From: Flavobacteriaceae bacterium
GTDB lineage: Bacteria; Bacteroidota; Bacteroidia; Flavobacteriales; Flavobacteriaceae
Assembly: GCA_947451525.1 (NCBI GenBank)
Contig: CANFZM010000001.1
Span: 62,001-126,000 of the forward strand
Direction of reading: 5' to 3'
Length of the DNA: 64,000 nucleotides
The position numbers were made by a program, and so were the translations under genes. Shown piece after piece: positions 23,365-32,216 of the stretch (position 1 is its first letter; each line of letters begins with the position of its first letter). Under the pieces are notes generated by a model. The model had not been told where the DNA came from. It worked only from the letters and a program-made list of their open reading frames with translations, and ran no database searches.

Positions 23365-25383
23365 ATGAAAAACATCAAAATCACGCTTTTAGCAGCCACG
23401 GTTCTTTTGGCATCGTGCAACAAGAAACAAGAACTTGTTTCGGGTATTACAAAAAAAAATATGGACACTATTGTTAAACCTGGCGATAATTTTCAGGCTT
23501 ATGTAAATGGAACTTGGTTGAAAAATAATAAAATTCCAGCAGACAAATCGTCTTACGGTTCGTTTGATATGCTGTACGATCAATCGCAAAAAGACGTTAA
23601 AGCGATTATTGAAGAGGCTTCGAAAGGAAGTTTTGCAGAAGGTAGCGACCAACAAAAAATTGGCGATTACTATGCTTCGTATATGAACCGAAAAGAACGG
23701 GATGCTAAGGGGATTTCTCCTATTCAACCCGAATTAAAAAATATTGATGCTATTGCAAACTATTCGGACTTGGCGGCTTATTTTGGAAAAGCAAATAGAA
23801 CTGGAGTTTCTATTCCGTTTGCGATTTCGGTAACTCAAGATTTTAAAAACCCGAATGAATATACTTTAATGACTTGGCAAAGTGGATTGGGACTTCCGGA
23901 ACGGGAATACTATCTTCAGAACGATACTAAAATGGTAGATGTTCGAAAAAAATATGTTGCTCATATTGAGAAAATGCTGACTTTAACAGGCATGCCAACT
24001 CCGGCTGAAAGTGCTGCTAAAATAATGGCGCTGGAAACCACTATGGCAAAAGTGCAAATGACCAAAGAAGATACTCGAGAAACAGCCAAGTTGTATAATA
24101 AATATGCTACGGGTGATTTAAAAAAGTTAATGCCCGATTTCGATTGGACAGCCATGCTGAAAAATGCTGGAATTGCTAAGGAAAAAATCGTAGTTGTATC
24201 GCAAGTAGAATATACTAAAAGTTTGAACAACATTATTAAAAACACCCCAATTGCTACTTGGAAAACGTATTTAAAATGGAGTTTAATTAACAATGCTGCT
24301 AGTTATTTAACAACTACCTTGGACAAAGCCAACTTTGAGTTTTATGGCAAAACATTATACGGAACCGAAAAACAACAAGACGATTGGAAACGAGGAGTGA
24401 ATTCGGTAAACGGAAGTTTAGGCGAAATGGTTGGCAAAGTTTATGTAGAGAAACATTTCTCTCCAGAGGCTAAAGAACGCATGGTTGCAATGGTGAAAAA
24501 CCTATTGAAAGCCTATGCCGAAAGCATTAAAAAATTGGATTGGATGAGTGAAGCGACCAAAAAACAAGCATTACAAAAGGTAGATAAATTCATGATTAAA
24601 ATTGGTTATCCTGACAAATGGCGAGATTATTCTACTTTGAAAGTGGTGAAAAATGATTTATATGGTAATGCGGAACGATCTACTGAATTTGAATACAACC
24701 GTTTAGTTAACAAATTAGGAAAACCTGTAGATAGAACCGAATGGGGAATGACACCACAAACCGTAAATGCCTATTACAATCCTTCATTGAATGAAATTGT
24801 ATTTCCTGCTGCTATTTTGCAACCGCCTTTCTTTGATTTAAATGCGGATGATGCTGTAAATTATGGTGGAATTGGAGCAGTTATTGGTCATGAAATTGGT
24901 CACGGTTTTGACGATCAAGGGGCGACTTTTGATGGCGATGGCGTAATGAGAAACTGGTGGACTGCAGAAGATTTAACTAAGTTTAAAGCAAAAACAGAAG
25001 CGTTAGTTGCTCAATACAGCGGCTTTAAAGCGTTTCCAGATTTAAATGTAAATGGTGCTTTTACTTTAGGGGAAAACATTGGCGATTTAGGTGGATTAAG
25101 TATCGCAATTAAAGCCTACAAAATGAGTTTAAATGGCAAAGAAGCCCCAGTAATGGATGGTTATACTGGTATGCAACGTGTTTTCTTAGGTTGGGGACAA
25201 GTATGGTTGGATAAATCTAGAGAAGAAGCGGTGCGTAGTCAAATTGCAAATGACCCACACTCTCCTGCTAAATTCCGTATTAACGGAGTGGTTCGAAATG
25301 TTCCTGAATTTTATGAAGCATTCCATATTAAACCAACCGATTCACTTTATTTAGCACCTGAAAAACGTGTTAAGATTTGGTAA
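23365..25383 (+). CDS. M13-family zinc metallopeptidase lipoprotein (PepO/neprilysin-like)
   Basis: Envelope-anchored endopeptidase for peptides. I start at the ATG at 23365, which begins a lipoprotein signal (MKNIKITLLAATVLLASC, lipobox LASC). The ORF-track start lies in the preceding terminator. The zinc site is HEIGHGFDDQG with the third ligand in GENIGDLGGL, the neprilysin/PepO arrangement, and NAYYNPSLNEIVFPAAILQP upstream is the conserved substrate-binding segment. It ends with the family-typical C-terminal tryptophan (KIW). The roughly 672-residue length is complete. Physiological peptides are unknown. Confidence 0.94.
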   Translation: MKNIKITLLAATVLLASCNKKQELVSGITKKNMDTIVKPGDNFQAYVNGTWLKNNKIPADKSSYGSFDMLYDQSQKDVKAIIEEASKGSFAEGSDQQKIGDYYASYMNRKERDAKGISPIQPELKNIDAIANYSDLAAYFGKANRTGVSIPFAISVTQDFKNPNEYTLMTWQSGLGLPEREYYLQNDTKMVDVRKKYVAHIEKMLTLTGMPTPAESAAKIMALETTMAKVQMTKEDTRETAKLYNKYATGDLKKLMPDFDWTAMLKNAGIAKEKIVVVSQVEYTKSLNNIIKNTPIATWKTYLKWSLINNAASYLTTTLDKANFEFYGKTLYGTEKQQDDWKRGVNSVNGSLGEMVGKVYVEKHFSPEAKERMVAMVKNLLKAYAESIKKLDWMSEATKKQALQKVDKFMIKIGYPDKWRDYSTLKVVKNDLYGNAERSTEFEYNRLVNKLGKPVDRTEWGMTPQTVNAYYNPSLNEIVFPAAILQPPFFDLNADDAVNYGGIGAVIGHEIGHGFDDQGATFDGDGVMRNWWTAEDLTKFKAKTEALVAQYSGFKAFPDLNVNGAFTLGENIGDLGGLSIAIKAYKMSLNGKEAPVMDGYTGMQRVFLGWGQVWLDKSREEAVRSQIANDPHSPAKFRINGVVRNVPEFYEAFHIKPTDSLYLAPEKRVKIW

Positions 25384-25405
25384 ATCGATAATTATAGAAC
25401 ATCCT

Positions 25406-25433
25406 AAAAGCCCATCAGAAATGTTGGGCTTTT
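25406..25433 (+). terminator. Terminator of the M13 peptidase gene
   Basis: AAAAGCCCA/TGGGCTTTT stem followed by a T-rich tail, 23 bp after the stop codon. Confidence 0.85.
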
Positions 25434-25489
25434 GTTATTTTAAGTCAAATTCTAGTTTTTAATTAACAATAAAACTAGTATAATTAATT

Positions 25490-25497
25490 TATATTTG
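25490..25497 (+). promoter_or_regulatory. -7 box of the plus-strand SGNH gene
   Basis: TATATTTG, 58 bp before the ATG at 25555. Confidence 0.5.
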
Positions 25498-25554
25498 CCA
25501 ACCTATACTGCCTAAGGGGAGTCTATTTGGTTTTGAATTAGAAAATCTTTTTAC

Positions 25555-26787
25555 ATGTTCTCGATTAAATCTCTTTTTACTATTGTTTTGTTAGCGCTTT
25601 TGGCGGTACCCTTGCAGGCGCAAAAAACAGATGATTGGTTGTTTAAAAAGATAGATTCGGTTGCATTAAATTGTATTGATTATTCTAAAAACAACCTCGA
25701 GAATACTAATTCGATGTTTCCGTTGTTGGCTAAATTGTATAAGATTAAACATTTTAGCAAAGAAAATGCGGTCTTTGTTCATATTGGAGATTCGCATATT
25801 CAAGCCGATGTAGCAACTTCGGTTATCCGAAATGAATTGCAAAGTTATTTTGGTAATGCCGGCCGCGGATTGGTTTTTCCGTACCAAGTAGGGAAATCGA
25901 ATGCACCTTACGATATTGTTTCGAGTTCTAAAAGCAGCTGGAAAAGCAACCGCTTGGCGCGAATAGACACGCTTATTACTTGTGGGGTTTCTGCATTTGG
26001 TTTGCAATCGCAAAGCGTTAATCCGGAATTTAATTTGGAACTACGATCTATTAACGGAATTCGAGATAGTTTTGATAAAGTACATTTGTTTATGGGTGGA
26101 CCGATATCCGAATTGTATATGGAATACAACGACACCCAAGCCGAAAATGGCTGTTACCCGTTGGCTCCCGATTATACCGTTTTTAATTTGAAATCACCTA
26201 CTTATGGCTTCCGATTGACGTTCCCCACTACCGATTCCATTCGTTTTTATGGGGCTTCTCTTGAAAAAAAGGAGGCTTGCGGAATTATCTACCATAGCAT
26301 TGGTGCCAATGGTGCAAAATATTCGGATTATAATAAAACCAAGCAATTTTGGAAACAACTCAACAAGTTGCATGCCGATTGCTACATTGTATCCCTTGGA
26401 ACTAATGAAGCACAAGATCCAAATTTAACTGCCGATGGGTTTCTTAAGGAGGTGAAAATTATGGTCGCTAAATTACGATTGGCTTCTCCCGATGCTTGTA
26501 TTATTCTTACTACACCACCAGTTTCGTATTATAAAAAAATGAGACCCAATTTTTCGTTAGAAGTTATTACGAGTGCTTTAATAGAGTATTGCAATGCCAA
26601 TAACTTGGTCTATTGGGATTTATTTAATGTCTCCAAAGGATTGGAAGGTGCTAAAATTTGGAAGAAGAAACAACTCCTCCGACAAGATTTAGTGCATTTC
26701 TCTAGAGAAGGTTATGTCTTGCAAGGAAACTTATTTGTAGATGCTTTCGCAAAAGTGTGGAACGAATTTTTATGTAAGAATTATTAA
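25555..26787 (+). CDS. Secreted SGNH/GDSL-hydrolase-family protein
   Basis: 410 residues with a signal peptide (MFSIKSLFTIVLLALLAVPL, cleavage after LQAQ). Block I of SGNH hydrolases is HIGDSHIQADV with the nucleophile serine, block III is VSLGTNEAQ, and the terminal catalytic pair is suggested by DLVHFSREGY. Such proteins are esterases or acetyltransferases acting on surface polysaccharides. The minus-strand MBOAT-SGNH pair 0.8 kb away makes an O-acetylation role plausible (inference). It faces the HigBA-type module convergently with only 4 bp between stops. Confidence 0.82.
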   Translation: MFSIKSLFTIVLLALLAVPLQAQKTDDWLFKKIDSVALNCIDYSKNNLENTNSMFPLLAKLYKIKHFSKENAVFVHIGDSHIQADVATSVIRNELQSYFGNAGRGLVFPYQVGKSNAPYDIVSSSKSSWKSNRLARIDTLITCGVSAFGLQSQSVNPEFNLELRSINGIRDSFDKVHLFMGGPISELYMEYNDTQAENGCYPLAPDYTVFNLKSPTYGFRLTFPTTDSIRFYGASLEKKEACGIIYHSIGANGAKYSDYNKTKQFWKQLNKLHADCYIVSLGTNEAQDPNLTADGFLKEVKIMVAKLRLASPDACIILTTPPVSYYKKMRPNFSLEVITSALIEYCNANNLVYWDLFNVSKGLEGAKIWKKKQLLRQDLVHFSREGYVLQGNLFVDAFAKVWNEFLCKNY

Positions 26788-26791
26788 GGTT

Positions 26792-27127
26792 TTACCCAGC
26801 AATTTTCACAACACTGTCTAAAAGTTCTACATTAAAATTTACTTTTGCATTTAATGCTTTAAAAACTTTAAGAATGGTTTCGAATCGAGCATCCGTTAAA
26901 CTATTTTCAATTTTTGAAATTTGTGCTTTTCCCACACCAACTAAATCACCAAGTTGTTCTTGAGTTAGATTTCTTTCTTTTCTAATGTTTTTTATTGTTT
27001 CGCCAATAATATCCAATTGCAATTCGCTTTCAAAAACATTTCGTTTTTCCGTGCCAATTGTTCCGATATGTTTGTCAATTAAAACATCTAAACTTGTTGT
27101 TTTTAATTTTCTGTTTTCCATTTTCAT
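26792..27127 (-). CDS. XRE-family antitoxin (HigA-like)
   Basis: 111 residues. A Cro/CI-type helix-turn-helix occupies about residues 52-106 (IKNIRKERNLTQEQLGDLVG and VGKAQISKIENSLTDAR). The N-terminal arm (about residues 1-50) is charged. The gene follows the toxin gene by 5 bp, the HigBA order (toxin first). It probably neutralises the RelE-like toxin and represses the operon, by family. The start MKMENRKLK is kept because the gene is tightly coupled to the toxin. Confidence 0.85.
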   Translation of the reverse strand: MKMENRKLKTTSLDVLIDKHIGTIGTEKRNVFESELQLDIIGETIKNIRKERNLTQEQLGDLVGVGKAQISKIENSLTDARFETILKVFKALNAKVNFNVELLDSVVKIAG

Positions 27128-27132
27128 TTAAT

Positions 27133-27465
27133 TTATTGGTTAAAATAAATAGTTCTTAGATTTTCTGCTTTCTGTATCTCACTTTTTGGCACCTTCCCTG
27201 TTTTCTTTTCAATACCGTGAGTCGAAATTACTAAGGTTTCCTGTTTATTAGTTTTATCCCAAAAAGCAAAAAATCTATAGTAAGTTTTATTATACAAGGT
27301 TCTAAATTCCCAAATAGTATCGGTTAATTTTTTAAATAATTCATTGTCATTTTTATATTGCGATAATTTTATATTGTATAATATTTTCGCTTTAGTCTTT
27401 TCATCTAGACTTTCTAAAAACGCAATTGCATCCTCTAAGAATTCAACTTTAAACTTTGGTTCCAT
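27133..27465 (-). CDS. HigB-like toxin (phage Gp49-type RelE superfamily)
   Basis: 110 residues. FKVEFLEDAIAFLESLDEKT and WEFRTLYNKTYYRFFAFWDK, followed by LVISTHGIEKKTGKVPKSEI, are characteristic of the Gp49/HigB-like branch, where the conserved Lys/Arg-rich loop after the HG strand supports mRNA cleavage on the ribosome. It is the first gene of a two-gene operon with the XRE antitoxin. The module lies between the two halves of a surface-acylation gene group and may be an insertion there. Confidence 0.87.
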   Translation of the reverse strand: MEPKFKVEFLEDAIAFLESLDEKTKAKILYNIKLSQYKNDNELFKKLTDTIWEFRTLYNKTYYRFFAFWDKTNKQETLVISTHGIEKKTGKVPKSEIQKAENLRTIYFNQ

Positions 27466-27589
27466 TCATTTTTTTATCAAAGATAAAAGTTTCCTAATTA
27501 AGAAACAAATTTTGATAAATGATTTTGATAAAAGAGGATTTATTGTCATTTACAGACAACATTCGTAGATACATTTGCATTCAAATATT

Positions 27590-29068
27590 CTAAAACTGTA
27601 AATAAATTGGCATTACCGGTTGTGCGCTTTTAAAGAACGAATACAATGCAATGAATACAAACATCCCCACAACATAGTACACCATAGGAAAACGCTTTTG
27701 TCTTTCTATAATCTTATCTTGAAAACTGTCCGGAATTAGGTGAATTAAATAGCCAATTACAATTAGTATAATAACATATTTGTAATTTTCTACATATTCA
27801 TAAGCACCGTCAAAAGTGAATTGGTATACTATCTGATGGATGAATTGCAAAGCGTTGTCCAAATTGCTTGCTTTGAAGAAAATCCAACAAAAACACACAA
27901 AATGAAAGGTTATAAGAGCAAAGAAAAAATTGCTAACTGCCGATGGAAAAATTTTAATTCTTCCGAAAAGGAACGTCCAAAGTTTGTTAATCATCAAACC
28001 CGTTCCGTGCATTGCTCCCCAAATAATAAAGTTCCAACTAGCACCATGCCAAAAACCGCCAATTAACATCGTTAAGAATAAATTCAAATTGGTTCTGAAT
28101 GTACCTTTTCTATTACCACCCATCGAAATATACAAGTAATCGCGCAACCAACTAGACAACGATATGTGCCATCTGCGCCAGAATTCACTCACTGATTTAC
28201 TTTGATAAGGCGACAAAAAGTTAGTTGGGATAGTAATTCCCATCCATTTAGAAATTCCGATAGCAACATCGCTATAACCACTAAAGTCACAGTAAATAAC
28301 AATAGCATAGCCGTACAACGCCACTAAACATTCTAAGCCATTATGCAGGTGTGGGCCATCAAAAACATAGTTTACTAAATTCACCGAAATATAATCGGAG
28401 ATGATTAATTTCTTGGTCAATCCCGTAATTATCAAATAAAATCCTTTCGAGAAATCGGTGTCGCTTACAAAATAATCTTTCTTTAACTGCGGAATAAAAT
28501 CTTTAGCACGAACTATTGGTCCCATTACCAATTTCGGAAAGAACGAAAGAAACAGCATATAATTCACGATTCCTTTTTCGGGTTCTATTTCCCCGCGGTA
28601 TACATCTATAGTGTAACTTAGATTTTCGAAAGTGAAAAACGAAATTCCTATTGGCAATAAAATATGTAAAGCATCAAATTTTAACGTAGAAAAATTATTC
28701 AAAACCTCTAAAAAGAAATTGGTGTATTTGAAATAAAACAACAATCCGAGATTGAAAATTACACTTAAAAACAGTAAGAATTGTTTGCCGCCTTTCTTCT
28801 TCACCTTGAAAATCCAATTGGAAATACCATAGTTAAAAAATGCCGAAAGAATTACAATTAGCACAAAACCACCGCTGGCTTTATAGAAAAAATACAACGA
28901 AAACAAGGTAAGAACCATCGCTCTATGTTTGTAGTTTTTTCTAAAAAGATAGTAGAACACGATAAACGCCGATAAAAAATACACGAAAAACCCATTGTTA
29001 AACAACAACGGACTATGAGCATCATACAACAACTGCTCTTTTACGCTATTCCAATCTATTTGTATCAT
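27590..29068 (-). CDS. MBOAT-family O-acyltransferase (AlgI-like)
   Basis: Multi-pass inner-membrane protein (492 residues, about ten to twelve hydrophobic segments) that passes acyl groups across the membrane to extracellular polymers. Family landmarks are FPKLVMGPIVRAKDF, FWRRWHISLSSWLRDYLY and the catalytic-histidine region GGFWHGASWNFIIWGAMHG. Its start overlaps the stop of the upstream SGNH gene by 4 bp (ATGA), showing tight coupling. In alginate and peptidoglycan systems an AlgI-like pump works with an SGNH acetyltransferase, which fits the neighbours. The polymer is unknown. Confidence 0.92.
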   Translation of the reverse strand: MIQIDWNSVKEQLLYDAHSPLLFNNGFFVYFLSAFIVFYYLFRKNYKHRAMVLTLFSLYFFYKASGGFVLIVILSAFFNYGISNWIFKVKKKGGKQFLLFLSVIFNLGLLFYFKYTNFFLEVLNNFSTLKFDALHILLPIGISFFTFENLSYTIDVYRGEIEPEKGIVNYMLFLSFFPKLVMGPIVRAKDFIPQLKKDYFVSDTDFSKGFYLIITGLTKKLIISDYISVNLVNYVFDGPHLHNGLECLVALYGYAIVIYCDFSGYSDVAIGISKWMGITIPTNFLSPYQSKSVSEFWRRWHISLSSWLRDYLYISMGGNRKGTFRTNLNLFLTMLIGGFWHGASWNFIIWGAMHGTGLMINKLWTFLFGRIKIFPSAVSNFFFALITFHFVCFCWIFFKASNLDNALQFIHQIVYQFTFDGAYEYVENYKYVIILIVIGYLIHLIPDSFQDKIIERQKRFPMVYYVVGMFVFIALYSFFKSAQPVMPIYLQF

Positions 29069-30606
29069 ATAGAATCGCCTTTTTTAACTGGAGGTTTCGG
29101 AACTACTTCTTTCGGAATTACTTCTTTTACCACTTTGGGTTTTAGTACCTCCACTTTTGGGGATGCTGGTTTTGGAGTGTCTTTTTTAACCTGAATTATT
29201 TCTTTTACAATCGTTTTAGGAACTACCACTGCAGGAACAACAATTGGTTTGCCACCTTTTTTGAGCAACACCCCTTTTTGGTAATCGTGCAATAGTGCCT
29301 TAAAAATGATTTTACTTACCGCTTTAGCGCCTCTAAAATTAAAATGGATATAATCCTTATTAGCATATTGAACGGTGCTGTCTGCCCATTTTACGATGGT
29401 TCCGCTTCCGCCAATAGATTTATAGAAATTATAAAACGGAATATCGGTATCATAAGCCAATCTTGCCTGAGTATGAATCAACGAATCAATTCCTACAGCG
29501 GTTTTCCATTCGCCATCATAATTAAACGCTCTATCCGAACAACTAAACAATAAAAACTCGGTATTGGGTAGGTTGTTTTGAAACTTTTTAAGCACCGGTC
29601 GCATGCCGCGATAGTAATAATCGTAGTTGGTGTCGTTGGGTTGGAACATCAGGTTCACCCCATATTGAAAAACAATCAAATCATAATAGCCCGATCGGCT
29701 AATTTCTGCCAATAAATCACTGTTTATTTTCTTCAATTCTACACCGGTAATTCCTCTAAACGAATAATTATCCAATACAATTCCCGATTGTGGTTCCGAA
29801 CTTACTCCAAAAATCGGAGTTCGCTTTGCCGAAACCGTAAACTTCGCTTTGTTAGAAACTCCACTTCCTACCAATATTCGGTTGAACTCCGAATTAGCCG
29901 GGTATTTCCGAACCGAATCGTTTATCTTCACCGAAATAGAATCGCCTTTGCCATAAAGCAACCATTTTTGAGTAATTTGAGTGCTACTTTTCTTTACATT
30001 ATCTCTAAAATCAACCTCTAAGTTGTTACTATAAAAAGAATAACCCGACAAAAACAAGCCACCATTATGTTCTTGTTTCTTAAAGTTATCCACGTTCACA
30101 TCACCAGTAGTAAAAACTTTAGCAGTTCTTCTAAAGTCCGATGAAACACAAGAAATAGGAACATAACCAACCCCTTTTTGTTGTCCAAAATAATTCTGAA
30201 GTTGCTCCCTAACATCCTGCGTAATAAAATCGCCTTCAATCTGGCTATCACCAAACCAGGCAATTCGTATTTTCACATTTTTACCTTCCGATAAAGCAAT
30301 TAATTTTTGTGTAAGTTTAGGCAAGGCAGGCGCCACGGTATCGGCATTAAAACGAATAAGAGCATCTTTGTTTTCGTAAGCCTCAAATTCATTTTTAGGC
30401 AAACTATCGTCCGAAACCGAATTTCCAATCCCTTTAGTTGTAACAGCCCCTTTTTTGGCTTTTTCCTTCACCAAAATATCCGAAAGCAAATTCACATTTT
30501 TAAAATACGGATACTGCCCAATAAACTCTTTCGAGAATACCGACAACAGCAACTGAATGCTAGTGACTACTAAAATTAAGGTAATAACTTTTTTGCTCTG
30601 GTTCAT
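29065..30606 (-). CDS. SGNH-type partner of the MBOAT protein
   Basis: About 513 residues, anchored by an N-terminal membrane helix (KKVITLILVVTSIQLLLSVF). The SGNH block I is IAWFGDSQIEGDF, a later block is DLIVFQYGVN, and the C-terminal catalytic pair may be YIHFNFRG. The last about 65 residues are Pro/Lys/Val rich (repeats such as VPKTIVKEI and PKPASPKVEVLKP), probably spanning the wall or disordered. The ORF track starts at a TTG; the adjacent ATG at 30606 is preferred. Likely accepts acyl groups from the MBOAT protein and puts them on a surface polymer (inference). Confidence 0.8.
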   Translation of the reverse strand: MNQSKKVITLILVVTSIQLLLSVFSKEFIGQYPYFKNVNLLSDILVKEKAKKGAVTTKGIGNSVSDDSLPKNEFEAYENKDALIRFNADTVAPALPKLTQKLIALSEGKNVKIRIAWFGDSQIEGDFITQDVREQLQNYFGQQKGVGYVPISCVSSDFRRTAKVFTTGDVNVDNFKKQEHNGGLFLSGYSFYSNNLEVDFRDNVKKSSTQITQKWLLYGKGDSISVKINDSVRKYPANSEFNRILVGSGVSNKAKFTVSAKRTPIFGVSSEPQSGIVLDNYSFRGITGVELKKINSDLLAEISRSGYYDLIVFQYGVNLMFQPNDTNYDYYYRGMRPVLKKFQNNLPNTEFLLFSCSDRAFNYDGEWKTAVGIDSLIHTQARLAYDTDIPFYNFYKSIGGSGTIVKWADSTVQYANKDYIHFNFRGAKAVSKIIFKALLHDYQKGVLLKKGGKPIVVPAVVVPKTIVKEIIQVKKDTPKPASPKVEVLKPKVVKEVIPKEVVPKPPVKKGDSI

Positions 30607-30674
30607 CAACCTTCGTTTGGGTATAAAGTCCGCGAAATCCTTTTTAGAGTGTTAAGCGATTGTAAAATTCACGG

Positions 30675-30682
30675 CAAAAGTA
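30675..30682 (-). promoter_or_regulatory. -7 box of the SGNH-MBOAT operon
   Basis: TACTTTTG on the minus strand, about 70 bp ahead of the SGNH start codon. Confidence 0.45.
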
Positions 30683-30735
30683 AAAAAAAGGAAGCGTGTT
30701 TTACACTTTAAATAAAAATAATTTTTCAGCACAAT

Positions 30736-30944
30736 TAGAAGCGAAACTTTGGGGCATTTTAGTAAGCGTCTTTCCCGCTTTTCGTTGCAATCTTTTTTAT
30801 ATATAGCCCATGGTTTAAACCATGGGCTATATATAAAAAAGGATTTCCACTGCAATCGGGGCTAGATAGTAATCGTATGGAACAGATGCAAAATTACTAA
30901 GAAACCTTTTCGTAAAGTTGACCTTCTGACCAAAGGAAGAACCC
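30736..30944. repeat. Dispersed palindromic element, copy 2
   Basis: Same flanks as the copy at 22052-22290 (AGAAGCGAAACTTTGGGGCA at one end, AAATTACTAAGAAACCTTTT and GTTGACCTTCTGAC at the other), with a different centre. The 204-bp minus ORF in the track is an artefact of this repeat. Confidence 0.85.
30792..30841. repeat. Perfect 50-bp palindrome
   Basis: Twenty-five base pairs on each side of the central GTTTAAAC match without mismatch or spacer; the core reads GCCCATGGTTTAAACCATGG. It fills the variable centre of dispersed element copy 2. As RNA it would form an extreme hairpin; as DNA a potential cruciform. Confidence 0.95.
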
Positions 30945-30950
30945 CAATTT

Positions 30951-30985
30951 TATCCGCGTTGCTTGCATCCGTTTTATCTGCGTCC
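30951..30985. repeat. Dispersed intergenic repeat (ACGCGGAT type), inverted copy
   Basis: TATCCGCGTTGCTTGCATCC followed by GTTTTATCTGCGTCC: reverse complement of the 14857-14899 repeat with a few changes. GGCACGCGGATTTTACGGAT at 31018-31037 is a further related fragment. Confidence 0.65.
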
Positions 30986-31071
30986 AATTCACTTTAAATT
31001 TAATAGGCAATCGTGATGGCACGCGGATTTTACGGATATTCTAGCGCGGATTTGCATTATCGAAACCGTTA

Positions 31072-32142
31072 TTAAAACTCAAACCGCAACTGCACCACTA
31101 CCGTTTTCTTTATATCCGTATTCAAGTTGTTTAACGAAATACCCAGCAACCGCACCGAGTCTTTCATTCGTTCTTGAAACAACAACTCTTTAGCGGTTTC
31201 CAAAAGCAACCCTTTATCGGCAATAAAGTAAGGCAAGGTTTTGCTTCGGGTTTGGGTAGTAAAATCGCTGTATTTTATTTTCAGGGTAACCGTCTTCCCC
31301 GAAAGGGTATATTTCTTTAATCGTTTTTCTAGTTCGGCAGCAATTCGTTCTAATTTCTCCAACATAAAAATCTCCGAAGTAAGATTTTCATTAAACGTAT
31401 GCTCTGCCGCAACCGACTTTGAAATTCTATTGGGTTTCACCTCGCTGTTGTGAATTCCTCGTACAATATTGAAGTAGAATCCGCCACTTTTACCAAAATG
31501 ATGTTCTAGATATTCTCTGGTTTTAGACTTTAAATCTTTACCCGTAAAAATGCCATGTTGGTACATTTTCTCTTTGGTAACCTTACCAATTCCGTAGAAC
31601 TTTTTAATCTCTAAGTTTTCTAAAAATCGTTCTACTTCTTCCGGATTAACTGTTTTTTGACCGTTAGGTTTATTGTAATCACTTGCAATTTTGGCAACAA
31701 ATTTATTTACTGAAATTCCCGCAGAAGCATTCAAGCCCACTTCATCGTGAATACGTTTCCGAATTTCTTGAGCAATCAAACTCGCACTCGGATTTCCTTT
31801 TTTATTTTGGGTAACATCCAAATAGGCTTCGTCCAACGAAAGTGGTTCCACCAAATCCGTATAATCCAAAAAGATCTTCCGGATTTTGTTAGAGATTTCT
31901 TTATAGCGGTCAAAACGTGGTCGTACAAAAATTAAATCGGGGCAATTTCGTTTGGCTTGCACACCGCTCATGGCACTTCGCACTCCAAATTTTCGAGCCT
32001 CATAACTCGCAGCCGAAACCACACCACGCACTTCACTTCCGCCCACAGCCAAGGGTTTTCCGCGAAGTTCGGGAAAGTCCATTTGCTCCACCGAAGCGTA
32101 GAACGCATCCATATCTACATGGATTATTTTTCGTAATTGCAT
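31072..32142 (-). CDS. dinB: DNA polymerase IV (Y family)
   Basis: Translesion polymerase. Palm motifs HVDMDAFYASVEQ and PLSLDEAYLDVT hold the catalytic acidic residues; ISVNKFVAKIASDYNKPNGQ and the helix-hairpin-helix near FYGIGKVTKEKMYQHGI are also typical, followed by the little-finger domain. The track start is a GTG at 32154 that would coincide with the transcription start expected from the -7 box TAAATTTG (32159-32166), so the ATG at 32142 is preferred. A four-residue extension remains possible. The last residues (VVVQLRFEF) lack an obvious beta-clamp peptide. Confidence 0.93.
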   Translation of the reverse strand: MQLRKIIHVDMDAFYASVEQMDFPELRGKPLAVGGSEVRGVVSAASYEARKFGVRSAMSGVQAKRNCPDLIFVRPRFDRYKEISNKIRKIFLDYTDLVEPLSLDEAYLDVTQNKKGNPSASLIAQEIRKRIHDEVGLNASAGISVNKFVAKIASDYNKPNGQKTVNPEEVERFLENLEIKKFYGIGKVTKEKMYQHGIFTGKDLKSKTREYLEHHFGKSGGFYFNIVRGIHNSEVKPNRISKSVAAEHTFNENLTSEIFMLEKLERIAAELEKRLKKYTLSGKTVTLKIKYSDFTTQTRSKTLPYFIADKGLLLETAKELLFQERMKDSVRLLGISLNNLNTDIKKTVVVQLRFEF

Positions 32143-32158
32143 TTCTTCTGACACATTA

Positions 32159-32166
32159 CAAATTTA
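32159..32166 (-). promoter_or_regulatory. -7 box of dinB
   Basis: TAAATTTG on the minus strand, 16 bp before the preferred ATG. A TTG lies 15 nt upstream, somewhat close for a -33 box. Confidence 0.5.
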
Positions 32167-32191
32167 GTTTTTTTATTGCACCAAGAAATAG

Positions 32192-32199
32192 TATTTTTG
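32192..32199 (+). promoter_or_regulatory. -7 box of the CYTH gene
   Basis: TATTTTTG on the plus strand, 17 bp before the ATG at 32217, divergent from the dinB promoter. Confidence 0.5.
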
Positions 32200-32216
32200 A
32201 ACAAAACAAGATGGTT

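Noticed and set aside
30652-30855. 67-aa minus-strand ORF
   Set aside because: Lies in a dispersed palindromic element and the SGNH promoter; no gene features.
31917-32210. N-terminal 100 codons of the 255-aa plus-strand ORF
   Set aside because: Antisense to dinB; the CYTH domain with its ExExK motif begins at 32217, directly after a promoter box.
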